A stretch of DNA of 64,000 bases from G965214625 sp965214625. GTDB taxonomy: Bacteria > Pseudomonadota > Gammaproteobacteria > Arenicellales > Poriferihabitantaceae. Both the position numbers and the translations under genes were made by a program. The DNA lies in NCBI GenBank assembly GCA_965214625.1, contig OZ243962.1, positions 1,736,001 through 1,800,000 of the forward strand, in the 5' to 3' direction. This document shows positions 9,030 to 17,321 of the stretch, in pieces. Every line of letters starts with the position of its first letter. The stretch's first letter is position 1. Under the pieces are notes generated by a model that saw only the letters and a list, made by a program, of their open reading frames with translations, ran no database searches and was not told the DNA's origin.

Positions 9030-9914
9030 ATGAATGATCTAGCAGAGCGTTATTTGACAACCCGGGAACTGGCGACATTGCTGCGGATTCGGGAAAGGAA
9101 GGTTTACGAACTGGTGGCGAACGGTGATGTACCCTGTTCCAGAGTAACCGGCAAGCTCCTTTTCCCACGCAAGGAGGTGGAAGACTGGCTTGCACAAAAT
9201 GCGTCGGGTTTTTCTGCCAAATTAGATGAAAAGCGACCAAATGTATTGTTGGGAAGTCATGATCCCTTACTGGATTGGGCGGTTCGAGAATCGGGATGTG
9301 GCTTGGCGACTTATTATGATGGTAGTGGAGATGGATTAAGTCGCTTCACACGAGGAGAGGGTATTATGACAGGGTTACATTTGTTCGATCCGGAAAACCA
9401 ATGTTGGAATGTCCATAGTGTGATAGAAACATGCCGAGGGCAGGATGTTGTTCTGGCCGAGTTTGGCTGGCGTGACAGAGGATTGTTGTTGGCTCCAGAT
9501 AACCCGCATCAAGTCGAAAGTTTGCAGGATATTACTCGACTGAGGCTGGCAACGCGTCAGCATGATGCGGGTGCAGAGAGATTGTTCGATTATCAGTTAT
9601 TAAAAGAAGACATAGACCGGAGTAGCTTGAATCGTGTTTTAGTCGCCAGAACCGAAACTGAAGCGGCAACTGCCGTAACGACAGGCGAGGCCGATGTCGC
9701 ATTTGGACTGCGGGCGGTGGCCAAGCAACACCAACTGGATTTTATTCCTATCATGCAAGAACGGTTTGATTTGCTAGTCGACCGAAGAGCCTGGTTTGAA
9801 CCCGCCTGTCAGACATTGTTTGGCTTTTTGAGAAGCGACGTTTTTCGAGCGCGCAGTCAGATTGTGTCCGGTTATGACTGCAGTGCACTGGCGACAGTGC
9901 ACTTCAATGGATGA
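9030..9914 (+). CDS. One-component regulator: excisionase-type helix-turn-helix plus periplasmic-binding-protein-like domain
   Basis: A 294-residue protein from the ATG at 9030 (the frame opens at a TTG at 9018). Residues about 8-60 form a MerR/excisionase-type HTH (YLTTRELATLLRIRERKVYELVANGDVPCSRVTGKLLFPRKEVEDWL). The rest resembles the molybdate-binding-type substrate-binding domain PF12727 (LLGSHDPLLDWAVRESG, GEADVAFGLRAVAKQHQLDFIPI). Proteins with this layout are thought to sense an oxyanion directly and control the matching transporter. It is convergent with and 45 bases from the tungstate-type importer tupABC, so tungstate or molybdate sensing is the likely job. That link is inference from family and position. 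Confidence 0.75.
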   Translation: MNDLAERYLTTRELATLLRIRERKVYELVANGDVPCSRVTGKLLFPRKEVEDWLAQNASGFSAKLDEKRPNVLLGSHDPLLDWAVRESGCGLATYYDGSGDGLSRFTRGEGIMTGLHLFDPENQCWNVHSVIETCRGQDVVLAEFGWRDRGLLLAPDNPHQVESLQDITRLRLATRQHDAGAERLFDYQLLKEDIDRSSLNRVLVARTETEAATAVTTGEADVAFGLRAVAKQHQLDFIPIMQERFDLLVDRRAWFEPACQTLFGFLRSDVFRARSQIVSGYDCSALATVHFNG

Positions 9915-9959
9915 AACGGACCACAAAGCCGTACCCGGTGAGCCCTGAATCACAAGCGA

Positions 9960-10787
9960 TCAATCCGTTGTTTCCCGACTGGCGTTAGGGAAGAAAAGCT
10001 GTACACCGTCGAGTCTGTAGTTTTCGATTGCACTTTGACCCTCACTGCCGAGTATCCAGTCTAAAAATAATTGTCCTTGTTCTGCCTTAACATGCGGGTG
10101 GAGGCTGGGATTGACTAATATCACGCCGTACTGATTGAACAGGTTTGAATCACCTTGAACATGAATAATGCTGTTCTGTTTGTTTTTATAGCTGATCCAG
10201 GTCCCTCGGTCAGTTAATACGTAGCCATTCATTGCGATCGCTGCATTGAGTGTTGTCCCCATACCAGAACCCGATTCACGGTACCATTTCCCGCTGTGGG
10301 GAAGAGGATCAATGTTTGCCTCTCTCCATAGCTCGAGCTCTTTTCGATGAGTCCCAGAATCGTCTCCCCTGGAAACAAAAATGGCTTGACTGGAGGCGAT
10401 TTTCTTAAATGCGCTGACCACACTTTCTTCGCCCGTTAATTGAGCGGGATTTTCGACTGGCCCGACAACAACGAAGTCGTTATACATCACATCAAACCGT
10501 TCAATGCCATATCCCTGGTCGACGAACGCCTCTTCCGCAGATTTCGCATGCACCAGGATGACATCGCCGTCACCGTTTTTTGCATTCTTGATCGCTTGAC
10601 CTGTGCCGACTGCGACGACTCTTACTCTGATACCGGATTGTGCTTCAAAGAGGGGTAAAATATTTTCATACAGTCCGGAATTTTCCGTAGACGTGGTGGA
10701 TTGTAGTGTAATAAAAGAATCGGCATAACCGGGCGCGCATAGTACGGTGGTTAAAAAAAACAGCAGAAAATGAAATACGGTTTTCAT
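9960..10787 (-). CDS. tupA: Tungstate ABC transporter substrate-binding protein
   Basis: A 275-residue secreted protein with a clear signal peptide (hydrophobic stretch to about residue 20, cleavage after GYA). The mature N-terminus has the hallmark TTSTENSGLYENILPLFE of the TupA/WtpA-like tungstate group, and the C-terminal part keeps SRGDDSGTHRKELELW and GSGMGTTLNAA, which line the oxyanion pocket in the family. It captures tungstate in the periplasm for TupB and TupC. It is the last gene of the minus-strand operon tupB-tupC-tupA. Molybdate cannot be excluded from sequence, but the TTSTxxSGL motif favours tungstate. Confidence 0.82.
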   Translation of the reverse strand: MKTVFHFLLFFLTTVLCAPGYADSFITLQSTTSTENSGLYENILPLFEAQSGIRVRVVAVGTGQAIKNAKNGDGDVILVHAKSAEEAFVDQGYGIERFDVMYNDFVVVGPVENPAQLTGEESVVSAFKKIASSQAIFVSRGDDSGTHRKELELWREANIDPLPHSGKWYRESGSGMGTTLNAAIAMNGYVLTDRGTWISYKNKQNSIIHVQGDSNLFNQYGVILVNPSLHPHVKAEQGQLFLDWILGSEGQSAIENYRLDGVQLFFPNASRETTD

Positions 10788-10809
10788 GATAAAGGTGGTT
10801 GTGGAGCAA

Positions 10810-11544
10810 TTACAAAATTAGTTTGCCCGACACATACATCTGGGCGATGTCGCTATCTGGACGATAAAAAAAAGAACTGGCCGGGGTATTTTCTACCACT
10901 TGACCATGATGCATGAAGACCACATCATCGGCAATCCGCCGTGCTTGGGCAAGGTCATGTGTGATAAATAACACCTTTACGGTTTTTCTTTTCTGTTGGT
11001 CGACAACATGTTCAATGATTTCAGTAGAGATGGGATCGAGATTGGCCGTCGGTTCATCCAGCATAAGAACCATCGGATTGATTGCCAGAGCCCTTGCCAA
11101 GGCAAGGCGCTGTTGCTCGCCGCCAGATAGGGAGCGGGCTGGTTGAGCAGTATGATGACGAAGACCGACCAGATTCAACAGTTCGTCGCAACGATTGTTC
11201 AGATTTGGAATCTGACGAAGTTTCAGTGCGAATTCGATATTCGCCCGAACAGAGCGCCGCAGCAAGACCGGCTTTTGAAAGACCAGTGATTGATGATCTC
11301 GGACTGACCGATTTAGGGCATGTTTCCCCCAATGGATAGTGCCACTGTCTGCGGTTATCAAACCATGCATGAGACGAAGCAACAGGCTTTTCCCTGCCCC
11401 GTTAGGCCCCAATATCACGGTTATCCCTGGACTGCTGATCAAGAGATTCAGATTATTGATCAGTCGGATTTTTTTGGCACTATAGGTCAGATTTTGTACC
11501 GTTATCGGCATCAACTCTTTACTGTGTCGTATGGCTAGTCCCAT
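10810..11544 (-). CDS. tupC: Tungstate ABC transporter ATP-binding protein
   Basis: A single ABC ATPase of up to 244 residues with Walker A GPNGAGKS, signature LSGGEQQRLALARAL and Walker B VLMLDEPTANLD, followed by the H-loop FITHDLAQARRIADDV. It powers import with TupB. The start is ambiguous: the ATG at 11544 has no good ribosome site, while an internal ATG at 11511 (MPITVQNL) is preceded by AAAGAG at suitable distance and is perhaps the true start. It lies between tupB (gap 15 bases from the longer start) and tupA (gap 22 bases). Confidence 0.82.
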   Translation of the reverse strand: MGLAIRHSKELMPITVQNLTYSAKKIRLINNLNLLISSPGITVILGPNGAGKSLLLRLMHGLITADSGTIHWGKHALNRSVRDHQSLVFQKPVLLRRSVRANIEFALKLRQIPNLNNRCDELLNLVGLRHHTAQPARSLSGGEQQRLALARALAINPMVLMLDEPTANLDPISTEIIEHVVDQQKRKTVKVLFITHDLAQARRIADDVVFMHHGQVVENTPASSFFYRPDSDIAQMYVSGKLIL

Positions 11545-11559
11545 ATCTGTTCATTGCTA

Positions 11560-12264
11560 CTAAACAACATAAGATTCAATTTTGTCTTTAATCATATATA
11601 AAGTCGCATTAATGCTAATGGATAGGGTCATAAGGATTAAGCCAAGCGCCAGCGCCAGCGCAAGGTTACCTTTCGATGTTTCCAGGGCAATAGCGGTTGT
11701 CATAACCCGGGTCAAATGATCAATATTGCCACCCACGATCATGACAGCGCCGACTTCAGCGGTGGCGCGCCCGAACCCGGCCAAAGCGGCGGTAAGCAGA
11801 TTGAATCGCCCATCCCACAGCAATGCCTTTACAGCTTGCCAACGTGGGATATTCAATGAACGGAATTGTTCGTCATATTCTTCATGCAGTTGCGCAATAC
11901 TTTGTCTTGCGAGAGCAGCGACGATGGGTGTAATTAAAATGGTCTGGGCAATGATCATTGCGGTTGGGGTGTATAACAGGCCCAGTGAACCCAAGGGACC
12001 GGAACGAGAAAGAAATAAATATACAACCAGTCCGACAACAACGGGAGGCAGGCCCATCAATGAATTTAACAAGATAAGTAATAGCTGACGACCCGGGAAT
12101 CGGCCAATGCCCACGATTGCGCCTAAAGGGAGGCCGATCGCACTGGAAATGATAACGGCCAGTATGCTCAATCGTAAAGAAAGGGAAACAATCTCCAAAA
12201 GGTCGGGGTCGCCCGAGAGAACGAGCCCGATGGCCAAGTCGAATGCGCTCCATATGTCATGCAT
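11560..12264 (-). CDS. tupB: Tungstate ABC transporter permease
   Basis: A 234-residue inner-membrane protein with about five hydrophobic segments. It carries the binding-protein-dependent permease signature (GLPPVVVGLVVYLFLSRSGPLG) and an ATPase-contact loop (LNIPRWQAVKALLWDGRFNLLTAALAGFGRATAEVGAVMIVGGNI), which closely matches TupB/WtpB-type proteins. It is the first gene of tupBCA and would form the pore for tungstate. Tungstate in such bacteria usually serves formate dehydrogenase or aldehyde oxidoreductases; none is seen in this window. Confidence 0.82.
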   Translation of the reverse strand: MHDIWSAFDLAIGLVLSGDPDLLEIVSLSLRLSILAVIISSAIGLPLGAIVGIGRFPGRQLLLILLNSLMGLPPVVVGLVVYLFLSRSGPLGSLGLLYTPTAMIIAQTILITPIVAALARQSIAQLHEEYDEQFRSLNIPRWQAVKALLWDGRFNLLTAALAGFGRATAEVGAVMIVGGNIDHLTRVMTTAIALETSKGNLALALALGLILMTLSISINATLYMIKDKIESYVV

Positions 12265-12310
12265 AATTATGTTTTATTAGGCGAAATAGGAATAAATTTT
12301 CATAAACTAG

Positions 12311-12324
12311 CGTATTATGATACG
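12311..12324 (-). promoter_or_regulatory. Inverted repeat upstream of tupB, candidate operator
   Basis: CGTAT (12311-12315) and ATACG (12320-12324) form a perfect inverted repeat around a 4-base spacer, 47 bases before the tupB start in an A+T-rich stretch. The position suits an operator for the nearby HTH/oxyanion-binding regulator. The arms are short, so chance is possible. Confidence 0.3.
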
Positions 12325-12736
12325 AAATGCAATGACAGTGGACAAGATTGGTCTGCCTGTATTCATGATTTCCATTGCGGGTTGTTTTTCTCACGAGGGG
12401 TGTTTCGGTGAGGGACTGGTCGATGTCCATCTTGCTGAATCAGAATAAGACATTTCTTTGTCGCTTTGATAGTGCACCGTGGTACTGTCTTCTATAGAAT
12501 AAACAACGTAGTCTTACTTTCATTCGGTCTCAGCCCGCATTAATGATCCACATGAAGGGACAGTGCACTGAAAGCAATACACGGGATGGATATACGGTGC
12601 ATTCGCTGACTGTTCCTGTCTTTTTGTCGGTGGCGACACGGTTCTGGATCAGGCCATGGAATCAGTGGCCGGGCGGAACAACCCGCTAAAGCGGTCAAAG
12701 GAAAAACTGCCGGGCACCGTGTAACGGTTTGGATAG
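12325..12736. other. Gap without a recognisable gene
   Basis: Divergent region between tupB (left) and an MFS gene (right). No supported reading frame on either strand; short minus frames near 12540-12743 lack family features. It should hold the promoter of the MFS gene. Confidence 0.4.
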
Positions 12737-13969
12737 ATGACAAACAGCCAGATACACTTTCTATTTTTGAACATTGGTCATTTTATTGACCACTTTTTGA
12801 TGCTGGTTTTTGCGACTGTGTCTGCCTTGGTTTTAGCTAAAGAATGGAATATGAATTATGCCGAGCTGATTCCTTATGCGACGCCTGGTTTTATCGCATT
12901 TGCGGTTTGTTCATTTCCTGCCGGTTGGTTGGCGGACAAGTGGAGTCGTGAGAAGATGATGATCTTGTTTTTTTTCGGTATCGGAATTAGTGCCGTACTC
13001 ACCTCTTTTGCACAAAATCCGGTTGAGCTATCCGTCGGCTTGCTGTTGATCGGGATATTTGCGGCGATTTATCATCCGGTTGGTTTGGCAATGGTCGTTC
13101 AAGGAAGGGAAAAAATGGGTATTGCTTTAGCGATTAATGGCGTGTTTGGAAATCTGGGCGTGGCATGTGCTGCTTTACTGACGGGTTTTTTGATTGACAT
13201 CCAAGGTTGGCGGGTCGCATTTATTGTTCCGGGCATTGTCACTGTCCTAGTAGGGATACTGTATGCCTATTACATTTGCAAACAGCCATTGGTTGAAAGG
13301 TCAGGTGCATCCAAGCCGGTGGTTATGCAACCGCGCAAACCAGAGGCCGCTATTATTGATCATGGCGTGATATTGCGTGTCTTGTCCATCGTGCTGGTTT
13401 CCACCGCTATTGGCGGGTTTGTTTTCCAGAGTACTACATTTGCTTTGCCGAAAGTCTTTGATGAAAGACTCGGTACATTGGTGAATTCAGCAACCCTGTT
13501 GGGAGGTTATGCATTTTTAGTGTTCGGATTGGCGGCATTTGCCCAAATCGCTGTCGGATATTTGGTGGATCATTTTTCAATCAAGGCGGTATTTTCACTG
13601 GTTGCGTTGCACCAGTCGCTCTTTTTTGCATTGATGCTGCACCAGACAGGAATCGATGCGTTGGTTATTTCCATTGCTTTCATGCTGGTTGTTTTCGGAC
13701 AGATACCGATCAATGATGTACTGATCGGACGTATTAGTAAAAATGACTGGCGAAGCCGAATCTATGCCATACGTTATGTTGTGACTTTTTCTGTCATGGC
13801 ATCAACCGTCCCGTTAATTTCCTGGATTTATGCCAATTGGGGGTTTGATCGATTATTTTTGATCTTATCCATAGCGGCTGGAATCATCTTTATATCGGTC
13901 TTACTGCTTCCGAGCAAGGTGGCTGTGATGTTCCCGAAAAATAGCCGTTTTGTCCTGCATGACAGATGA
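12737..13969 (+). CDS. MFS transporter
   Basis: A 410-residue integral membrane protein with about 12 hydrophobic segments in two halves. The loop after helix 2 has GWLADKWSREKMM, the MFS A motif (G-x3-D-x-W/R-x-R-R/K). The helix 4 region IFAAIYHPVGLAMV resembles the Y-H-P motif of the fosmidomycin-resistance/YnfM-like group, and the second half repeats the A-like motif as GYLVDHFSIKAVF. The substrate is unknown. It precedes an aminotransferase gene by 46 bases on the same strand, so an amino acid or organic acid substrate is possible. Confidence 0.8.
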   Translation: MTNSQIHFLFLNIGHFIDHFLMLVFATVSALVLAKEWNMNYAELIPYATPGFIAFAVCSFPAGWLADKWSREKMMILFFFGIGISAVLTSFAQNPVELSVGLLLIGIFAAIYHPVGLAMVVQGREKMGIALAINGVFGNLGVACAALLTGFLIDIQGWRVAFIVPGIVTVLVGILYAYYICKQPLVERSGASKPVVMQPRKPEAAIIDHGVILRVLSIVLVSTAIGGFVFQSTTFALPKVFDERLGTLVNSATLLGGYAFLVFGLAAFAQIAVGYLVDHFSIKAVFSLVALHQSLFFALMLHQTGIDALVISIAFMLVVFGQIPINDVLIGRISKNDWRSRIYAIRYVVTFSVMASTVPLISWIYANWGFDRLFLILSIAAGIIFISVLLLPSKVAVMFPKNSRFVLHDR

Positions 13970-14015
13970 AATAAAATAGACCCTTGCAACACGAGGCCAA
14001 GACTTGGGAGAGAGA

Positions 14016-15218
14016 ATGGCGCAATTGAGCAATAGGCTAAAGAGCTTTGAATCATCAAAGATTGCAGAAATCTTTGCGTCGGTTGCACGGTTAAAGGAAC
14101 AGGGCGAGCATATCGTGGATTTGTCAACCGGTGAACCGGACTTTCAAACAAACAGGTTGGTTTGCGCGGCTGCCAAGGGGGCCATTGACCGGGGAGTGAC
14201 CAAGTACACCGCCATTGATGGAATGACCGAATTGAAGAAGGCAATTCAAAAAAAGTTCATGCGAGACAATCAACTGGCCTATGAACTGGACGAAATTATC
14301 GTTGATTCGGGTGCCAAGCCCTTGCTGACCCATACGTTTTTAGCCATTCTAAGTGAAGGCGATGAAGTCATTATTCCAACACCATGTTGGCCCTCCCATC
14401 CGGGTGCGGTCCGATTATGTGGTGCTTCGGCTGTTTTTGTTCGTGGGCAAGAAGAGAACGGGTTCAAACTTGATCCGGATGAGCTTGAAGGGGCAATAAC
14501 ATCTCGAACCCAAGCGGTGATTCTCAATTCGCCTTCTAACCCGACCGGGGCAATCTACAGCATGGAAGAACTCAAGAAATTGATCGAGATACTAAAAAAG
14601 TATCCTCAAGTGTGGATTGTGGCAGATGATATCTATGAAAAAATACGTTATGACGGACGGGATGTCTTGACGATTGCGCAAGTTTCACCCGAACTTAAAG
14701 ATCGGACGGTCACCATTAATGGCTTGTCAAAGGGCTATGCCATGACCGGTTGGAGAATTGGATTTGCCGGGGGACCCAGACGGCTGATGGATGCCATCCG
14801 ACAAATCATGTCACAGGCGGCGGGCAATCCTTGTTCAATCAGTCAAGTTGCTGCGATTGCCGCATTGGAAGGTGATCAACAGTACGTTAGTGAGCAGGCT
14901 GAAATCTACCAAGCGCGCCGGGACCGGATGGTGTATTGCATTAATCAAGCGATGGGTCTGACGGTTCGTCCCTGTCAAGGCGCATTTTACCTATATGTCA
15001 ACTGTCAGGGCGTGTTAGGTAAAAACACCAAAGAAGGACAGTGTATCCAGACCAGTACTGATTTTGTAAAGTATCTTCTCGAAAATTATAAAGTGGCCGT
15101 GGTCCCGGGTATCACATTCGAGTGCGATCCTTATTTCAGACTGTCCTTCGCCACTTCAGAGGCCGAACTTGAAATTGCCGGTGAAAGAATGATGCTGGCT
15201 TGTCAGGCACTAAGCTGA
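14016..15218 (+). CDS. Class I PLP-dependent aminotransferase (aspartate aminotransferase family)
   Basis: A 400-residue fold-type I aminotransferase. It shows the YTAIDGMTELKKAI substrate/PLP contact, NSPSNPTGAIYS, DDIYEKIRYDG, and the PLP lysine in NGLSKGYAMTGWRIGF, all typical of the AAT Ib group that includes thermostable aspartate aminotransferases. It moves an amino group between an amino acid and a 2-oxo acid in the cytoplasm. The exact substrate pair is not readable. The ATG at 14016 is chosen because GGGAGAGAGA lies directly upstream; the frame is open to 14004. It probably shares a transcript with the MFS gene upstream. Confidence 0.82.
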   Translation: MAQLSNRLKSFESSKIAEIFASVARLKEQGEHIVDLSTGEPDFQTNRLVCAAAKGAIDRGVTKYTAIDGMTELKKAIQKKFMRDNQLAYELDEIIVDSGAKPLLTHTFLAILSEGDEVIIPTPCWPSHPGAVRLCGASAVFVRGQEENGFKLDPDELEGAITSRTQAVILNSPSNPTGAIYSMEELKKLIEILKKYPQVWIVADDIYEKIRYDGRDVLTIAQVSPELKDRTVTINGLSKGYAMTGWRIGFAGGPRRLMDAIRQIMSQAAGNPCSISQVAAIAALEGDQQYVSEQAEIYQARRDRMVYCINQAMGLTVRPCQGAFYLYVNCQGVLGKNTKEGQCIQTSTDFVKYLLENYKVAVVPGITFECDPYFRLSFATSEAELEIAGERMMLACQALS

Positions 15219-15368
15219 TCGCATTACGGGCTCTGTGAGTATTGCTTCGAAGCGGGCAATGAAGAACGATGCAAATGGAATAGGGCAGTAAGTATTGATG
15301 TTCAACGAAAGTCATCTGATGGCATGTTGCTGACGTTTCCTCGGTTTTGTTGTTCGAGGGTACTGGTA

Positions 15369-15397
15369 TTGACAGGCTACATAATAACTAATAAACT
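15369..15397 (+). promoter_or_regulatory. Promoter of the arsenic operon
   Basis: TTGACA at 15369-15374 is a perfect -35 box and, after 17 bases, TAAACT at 15392-15397 is a usable -10 box. The arsR start follows about 36 bases later. The tandem A+T-rich repeats that follow overlap the expected transcription start, as ArsR operators usually do. Confidence 0.55.
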
Positions 15398-15421
15398 AGT
15401 TATATAGTTATATAGTTATAT
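15398..15421. repeat. Three tandem copies of an 8-bp repeat, candidate ArsR operator
   Basis: AGTTATAT occurs three times without gaps (15398-15405, 15406-15413, 15414-15421), preceded by the palindrome AACTAGTT and by inverted-like copies (AATAACTAATAAACT). The block sits between the -10 box and the start of arsR, the normal place for an autoregulatory ArsR site. The 8-bp spacing, somewhat less than a helix turn, is unusual. Confidence 0.5.
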
Positions 15422-15432
15422 AAGTTTGAGTG

Positions 15433-15756
15433 ATGTTGACATCAAAAGAGGCGACTCGAGGATTTGCAGCGATTGGATCAAAACCACGTCTCGACATGCT
15501 GCGGGTACTGATTCGTGCCGGACCAAAAGGTTTGACGGTCGGACAAATTCAGACTCGCATGGGGCTGCCGGCTTCTACTTTGGCGCATCACTTGCGGTTA
15601 CTGGCTGCCAGTGGATTGATCGTGCAGAAGCGGTATAGCCGTACTGTTGTCAACCAGGCTGCATTTCGACATATCGAAGCACTGGCTTCGTATTTGATGG
15701 AAGAATGCTGTCTTGATGACGAAGCTGACCCACTTGGCTGTTTTGAGACTGCTTAA
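15433..15756 (+). CDS. arsR: ArsR-family arsenic-responsive repressor
   Basis: A winged helix-turn-helix protein of 107 residues from the ATG at 15433 (or 108 from the overlapping GTG at 15430). The recognition helix is in LPASTLAHHLRLLAASGLIVQKR. A vicinal Cys pair in MEECCLDD (residues 92-93 from the ATG) plus a Cys at 103 near the C-terminus match, from memory, the As(III) site of the Acidithiobacillus ferrooxidans type (Cys95, Cys96, Cys102), rather than the E. coli type in the DNA-binding helix. It would repress the operon until trivalent arsenic binds. arsI follows after 32 bases. Confidence 0.82.
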   Translation: MLTSKEATRGFAAIGSKPRLDMLRVLIRAGPKGLTVGQIQTRMGLPASTLAHHLRLLAASGLIVQKRYSRTVVNQAAFRHIEALASYLMEECCLDDEADPLGCFETA

Positions 15757-15788
15757 AATCAACCGGATCCTGCAAGAGTAATAATGCC

Positions 15789-16226
15789 ATGAAATTACAT
15801 ATATCATTGAATGTCGAGAATTTTGATGCGGCACTGGAATTTTATTCCTATCTGTTCAATCAAAAGCCCACGGTCCAAAAACCGGATTATGCAAAATGGG
15901 ACGTTGAAGATCCGGCAGTGAATTTCGTTATTGAGCCATCAAGAGGGGCGGTAGGATTAAGCCATCTTGGCATTCAAGCTTCCTCACAGGCGGAACTCAA
16001 TGCCGTCGCAGACAGAATGCGGAACACTGAGCAGCCATTTCTTGATATTGAGAGCACCCATTGTTGTTATGCCCGAATGGATAAGGCATGGGTGCAAGGT
16101 ATCGCGAATGAAAAATGGGAAGCTTTTTTAACACACCGTCATAATGAGAATGAATATGGCGAGGACCGGGATAACCTATTTGACCATACATTTCCTGCAG
16201 GGTCGGACAATGCCAATTGCTGCTGA
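15789..16226 (+). CDS. arsI: ArsI/CadI-type carbon-arsenic lyase
   Basis: A 145-residue vicinal-oxygen-chelate protein. Residues fitting the ArsI metal site are His4, His59 (GLSHLGI) and Glu111 (KWEAF), and the arsenical-binding pair is Cys92-Cys93 (THCCYARMDKAW). KPDYAKW near residue 31 is also characteristic. ArsI is an Fe(II)- and O2-dependent dioxygenase that breaks the carbon-arsenic bond of methylarsenite and similar organoarsenicals, giving arsenite. A second Cys pair ends the protein (NANCC). It follows arsR and precedes a broken aquaporin gene. This context implies exposure to methylated arsenicals in an oxic setting. Confidence 0.85.
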   Translation: MKLHISLNVENFDAALEFYSYLFNQKPTVQKPDYAKWDVEDPAVNFVIEPSRGAVGLSHLGIQASSQAELNAVADRMRNTEQPFLDIESTHCCYARMDKAWVQGIANEKWEAFLTHRHNENEYGEDRDNLFDHTFPAGSDNANCC

Positions 16227-16314
16227 TCGGTGAGTTGCTGACTCTCTCTGCTCCGTCGGTTTGACCGATCATGTGCGAATGGATTCCAAACAACCGTATC
16301 TGAGGCAGTGATCA

Positions 16315-16999
16315 ATGCAGGTTCCGCGCTTGCAACAGTATGCCGCCGAGTTGATTGATACGGCCATTTTACTTGCGACAGTGGTGGGCTTTGGCATCAT
16401 GGCCGAAACATTGGCGAATGGACATATGGCCATTGCGTTACTTTGCAATACAATTTCGACGGGGGCCATCCTGGTGTTACTGATGACCATGTTGAGTCCA
16501 ATGTCAGGTGCTCATTTTAATCCGGCCGTCACGCTGGTTTTTGCCGTCCGACGAGAGATCAGCATTCGACAAGGATGTGGGTATACCCTATGTCCGGTTG
16601 TCGGGGGAATCTTGGGCGTGGTTGTTGCTCATATGATGTTTGAAGAACCGCTGATCCAGTTTTCATAACATGTTCGTACGGGAGCAGGTCAATGGCTCGC
16701 TGAGGGGGTTGCAACATTTGGCCTGGTTTTTACCATCTTAATGACCGTCAAAGCCAAGCTAGCCGCAGTTGCGATGTCGGTGGGATTGTATATTACCGTG
16801 GCATATTGGTTTCACCACTTCCACTTCTTTTGCCAACCCCGCAGTTACTGTCGCCCGTAGTTTTACGGATACATTTTCCGGTATTCTACCAAGTCATATG
16901 CCGGCTTTTGTTCTGGCGCAGTTTATCGGTGCCATCTTGGCATGGAGGCTCAGTGGTCGGTTTCTGTCAATTTCAGATGAAATGGAGTACCGGCCATAG
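16315..16999 (+). pseudogene. Broken aquaporin (MIP family, AqpS-like) of the arsenic operon
   Basis: The 685-base stretch would encode about 227 residues of a major intrinsic protein. The first half has AAELIDTAILLATVVGFGIMAE and the first pore motif HFNPAVTL; the second half has SFANPAVTVARSFTDTFSGI, the second pore motif. Two lesions separate them. An in-frame TAA at 16666-16668 follows LIQFS where homologues usually have Gln (CAA); the frame then continues as HVRTGAGQWLAEGVATFG. Next, one extra T near 16809-16811 shifts the frame just before the second NPA motif. Two independent hits make a sequencing error unlikely. Intact relatives in ars operons conduct arsenite or methylated arsenicals out of the cell. 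Confidence 0.85.
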
Positions 17000-17321
17000 G
17001 CAGTAGGTGAAAATTGAGAGGTAGTGTGGTTTAAATATCATCAAGGGGCACGAGTGGACATGTTGCAGCTGTTTTCTGGGTCAGAGCAAAAGTCGGTATG
17101 GCAGTGGCAGGATTGATGGTGAAGTCCCTGAAGGTTGCTGTTGAGCGAGAGTTTGCCATCAATGCCACGAGAATATGTTTCAAGCCGGTGGCTTCACAAT
17201 CTTAATGAGAATATAGCGTATTGAGGATGTCCCAGTTAGAATACCAAGCCAACCAAATCGACAGCGTCGTCATGACCGCTTTAATCCAATCGCGTTTTTA
17301 TACAGCCTGAAAAGTATTTTC
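17000..17321. other. Gap without a recognisable gene
   Basis: No supported frame between the aquaporin remnant and the aldehyde dehydrogenase gene. The promoter of the latter should lie here; no clear boxes were recognised. Confidence 0.4.

Noticed and set aside
15398..15421. CRISPR-like repeat array
   Set aside because: The 8-bp units are gapless, without spacers; they fit a tandem operator. No CRISPR array was seen in the window.
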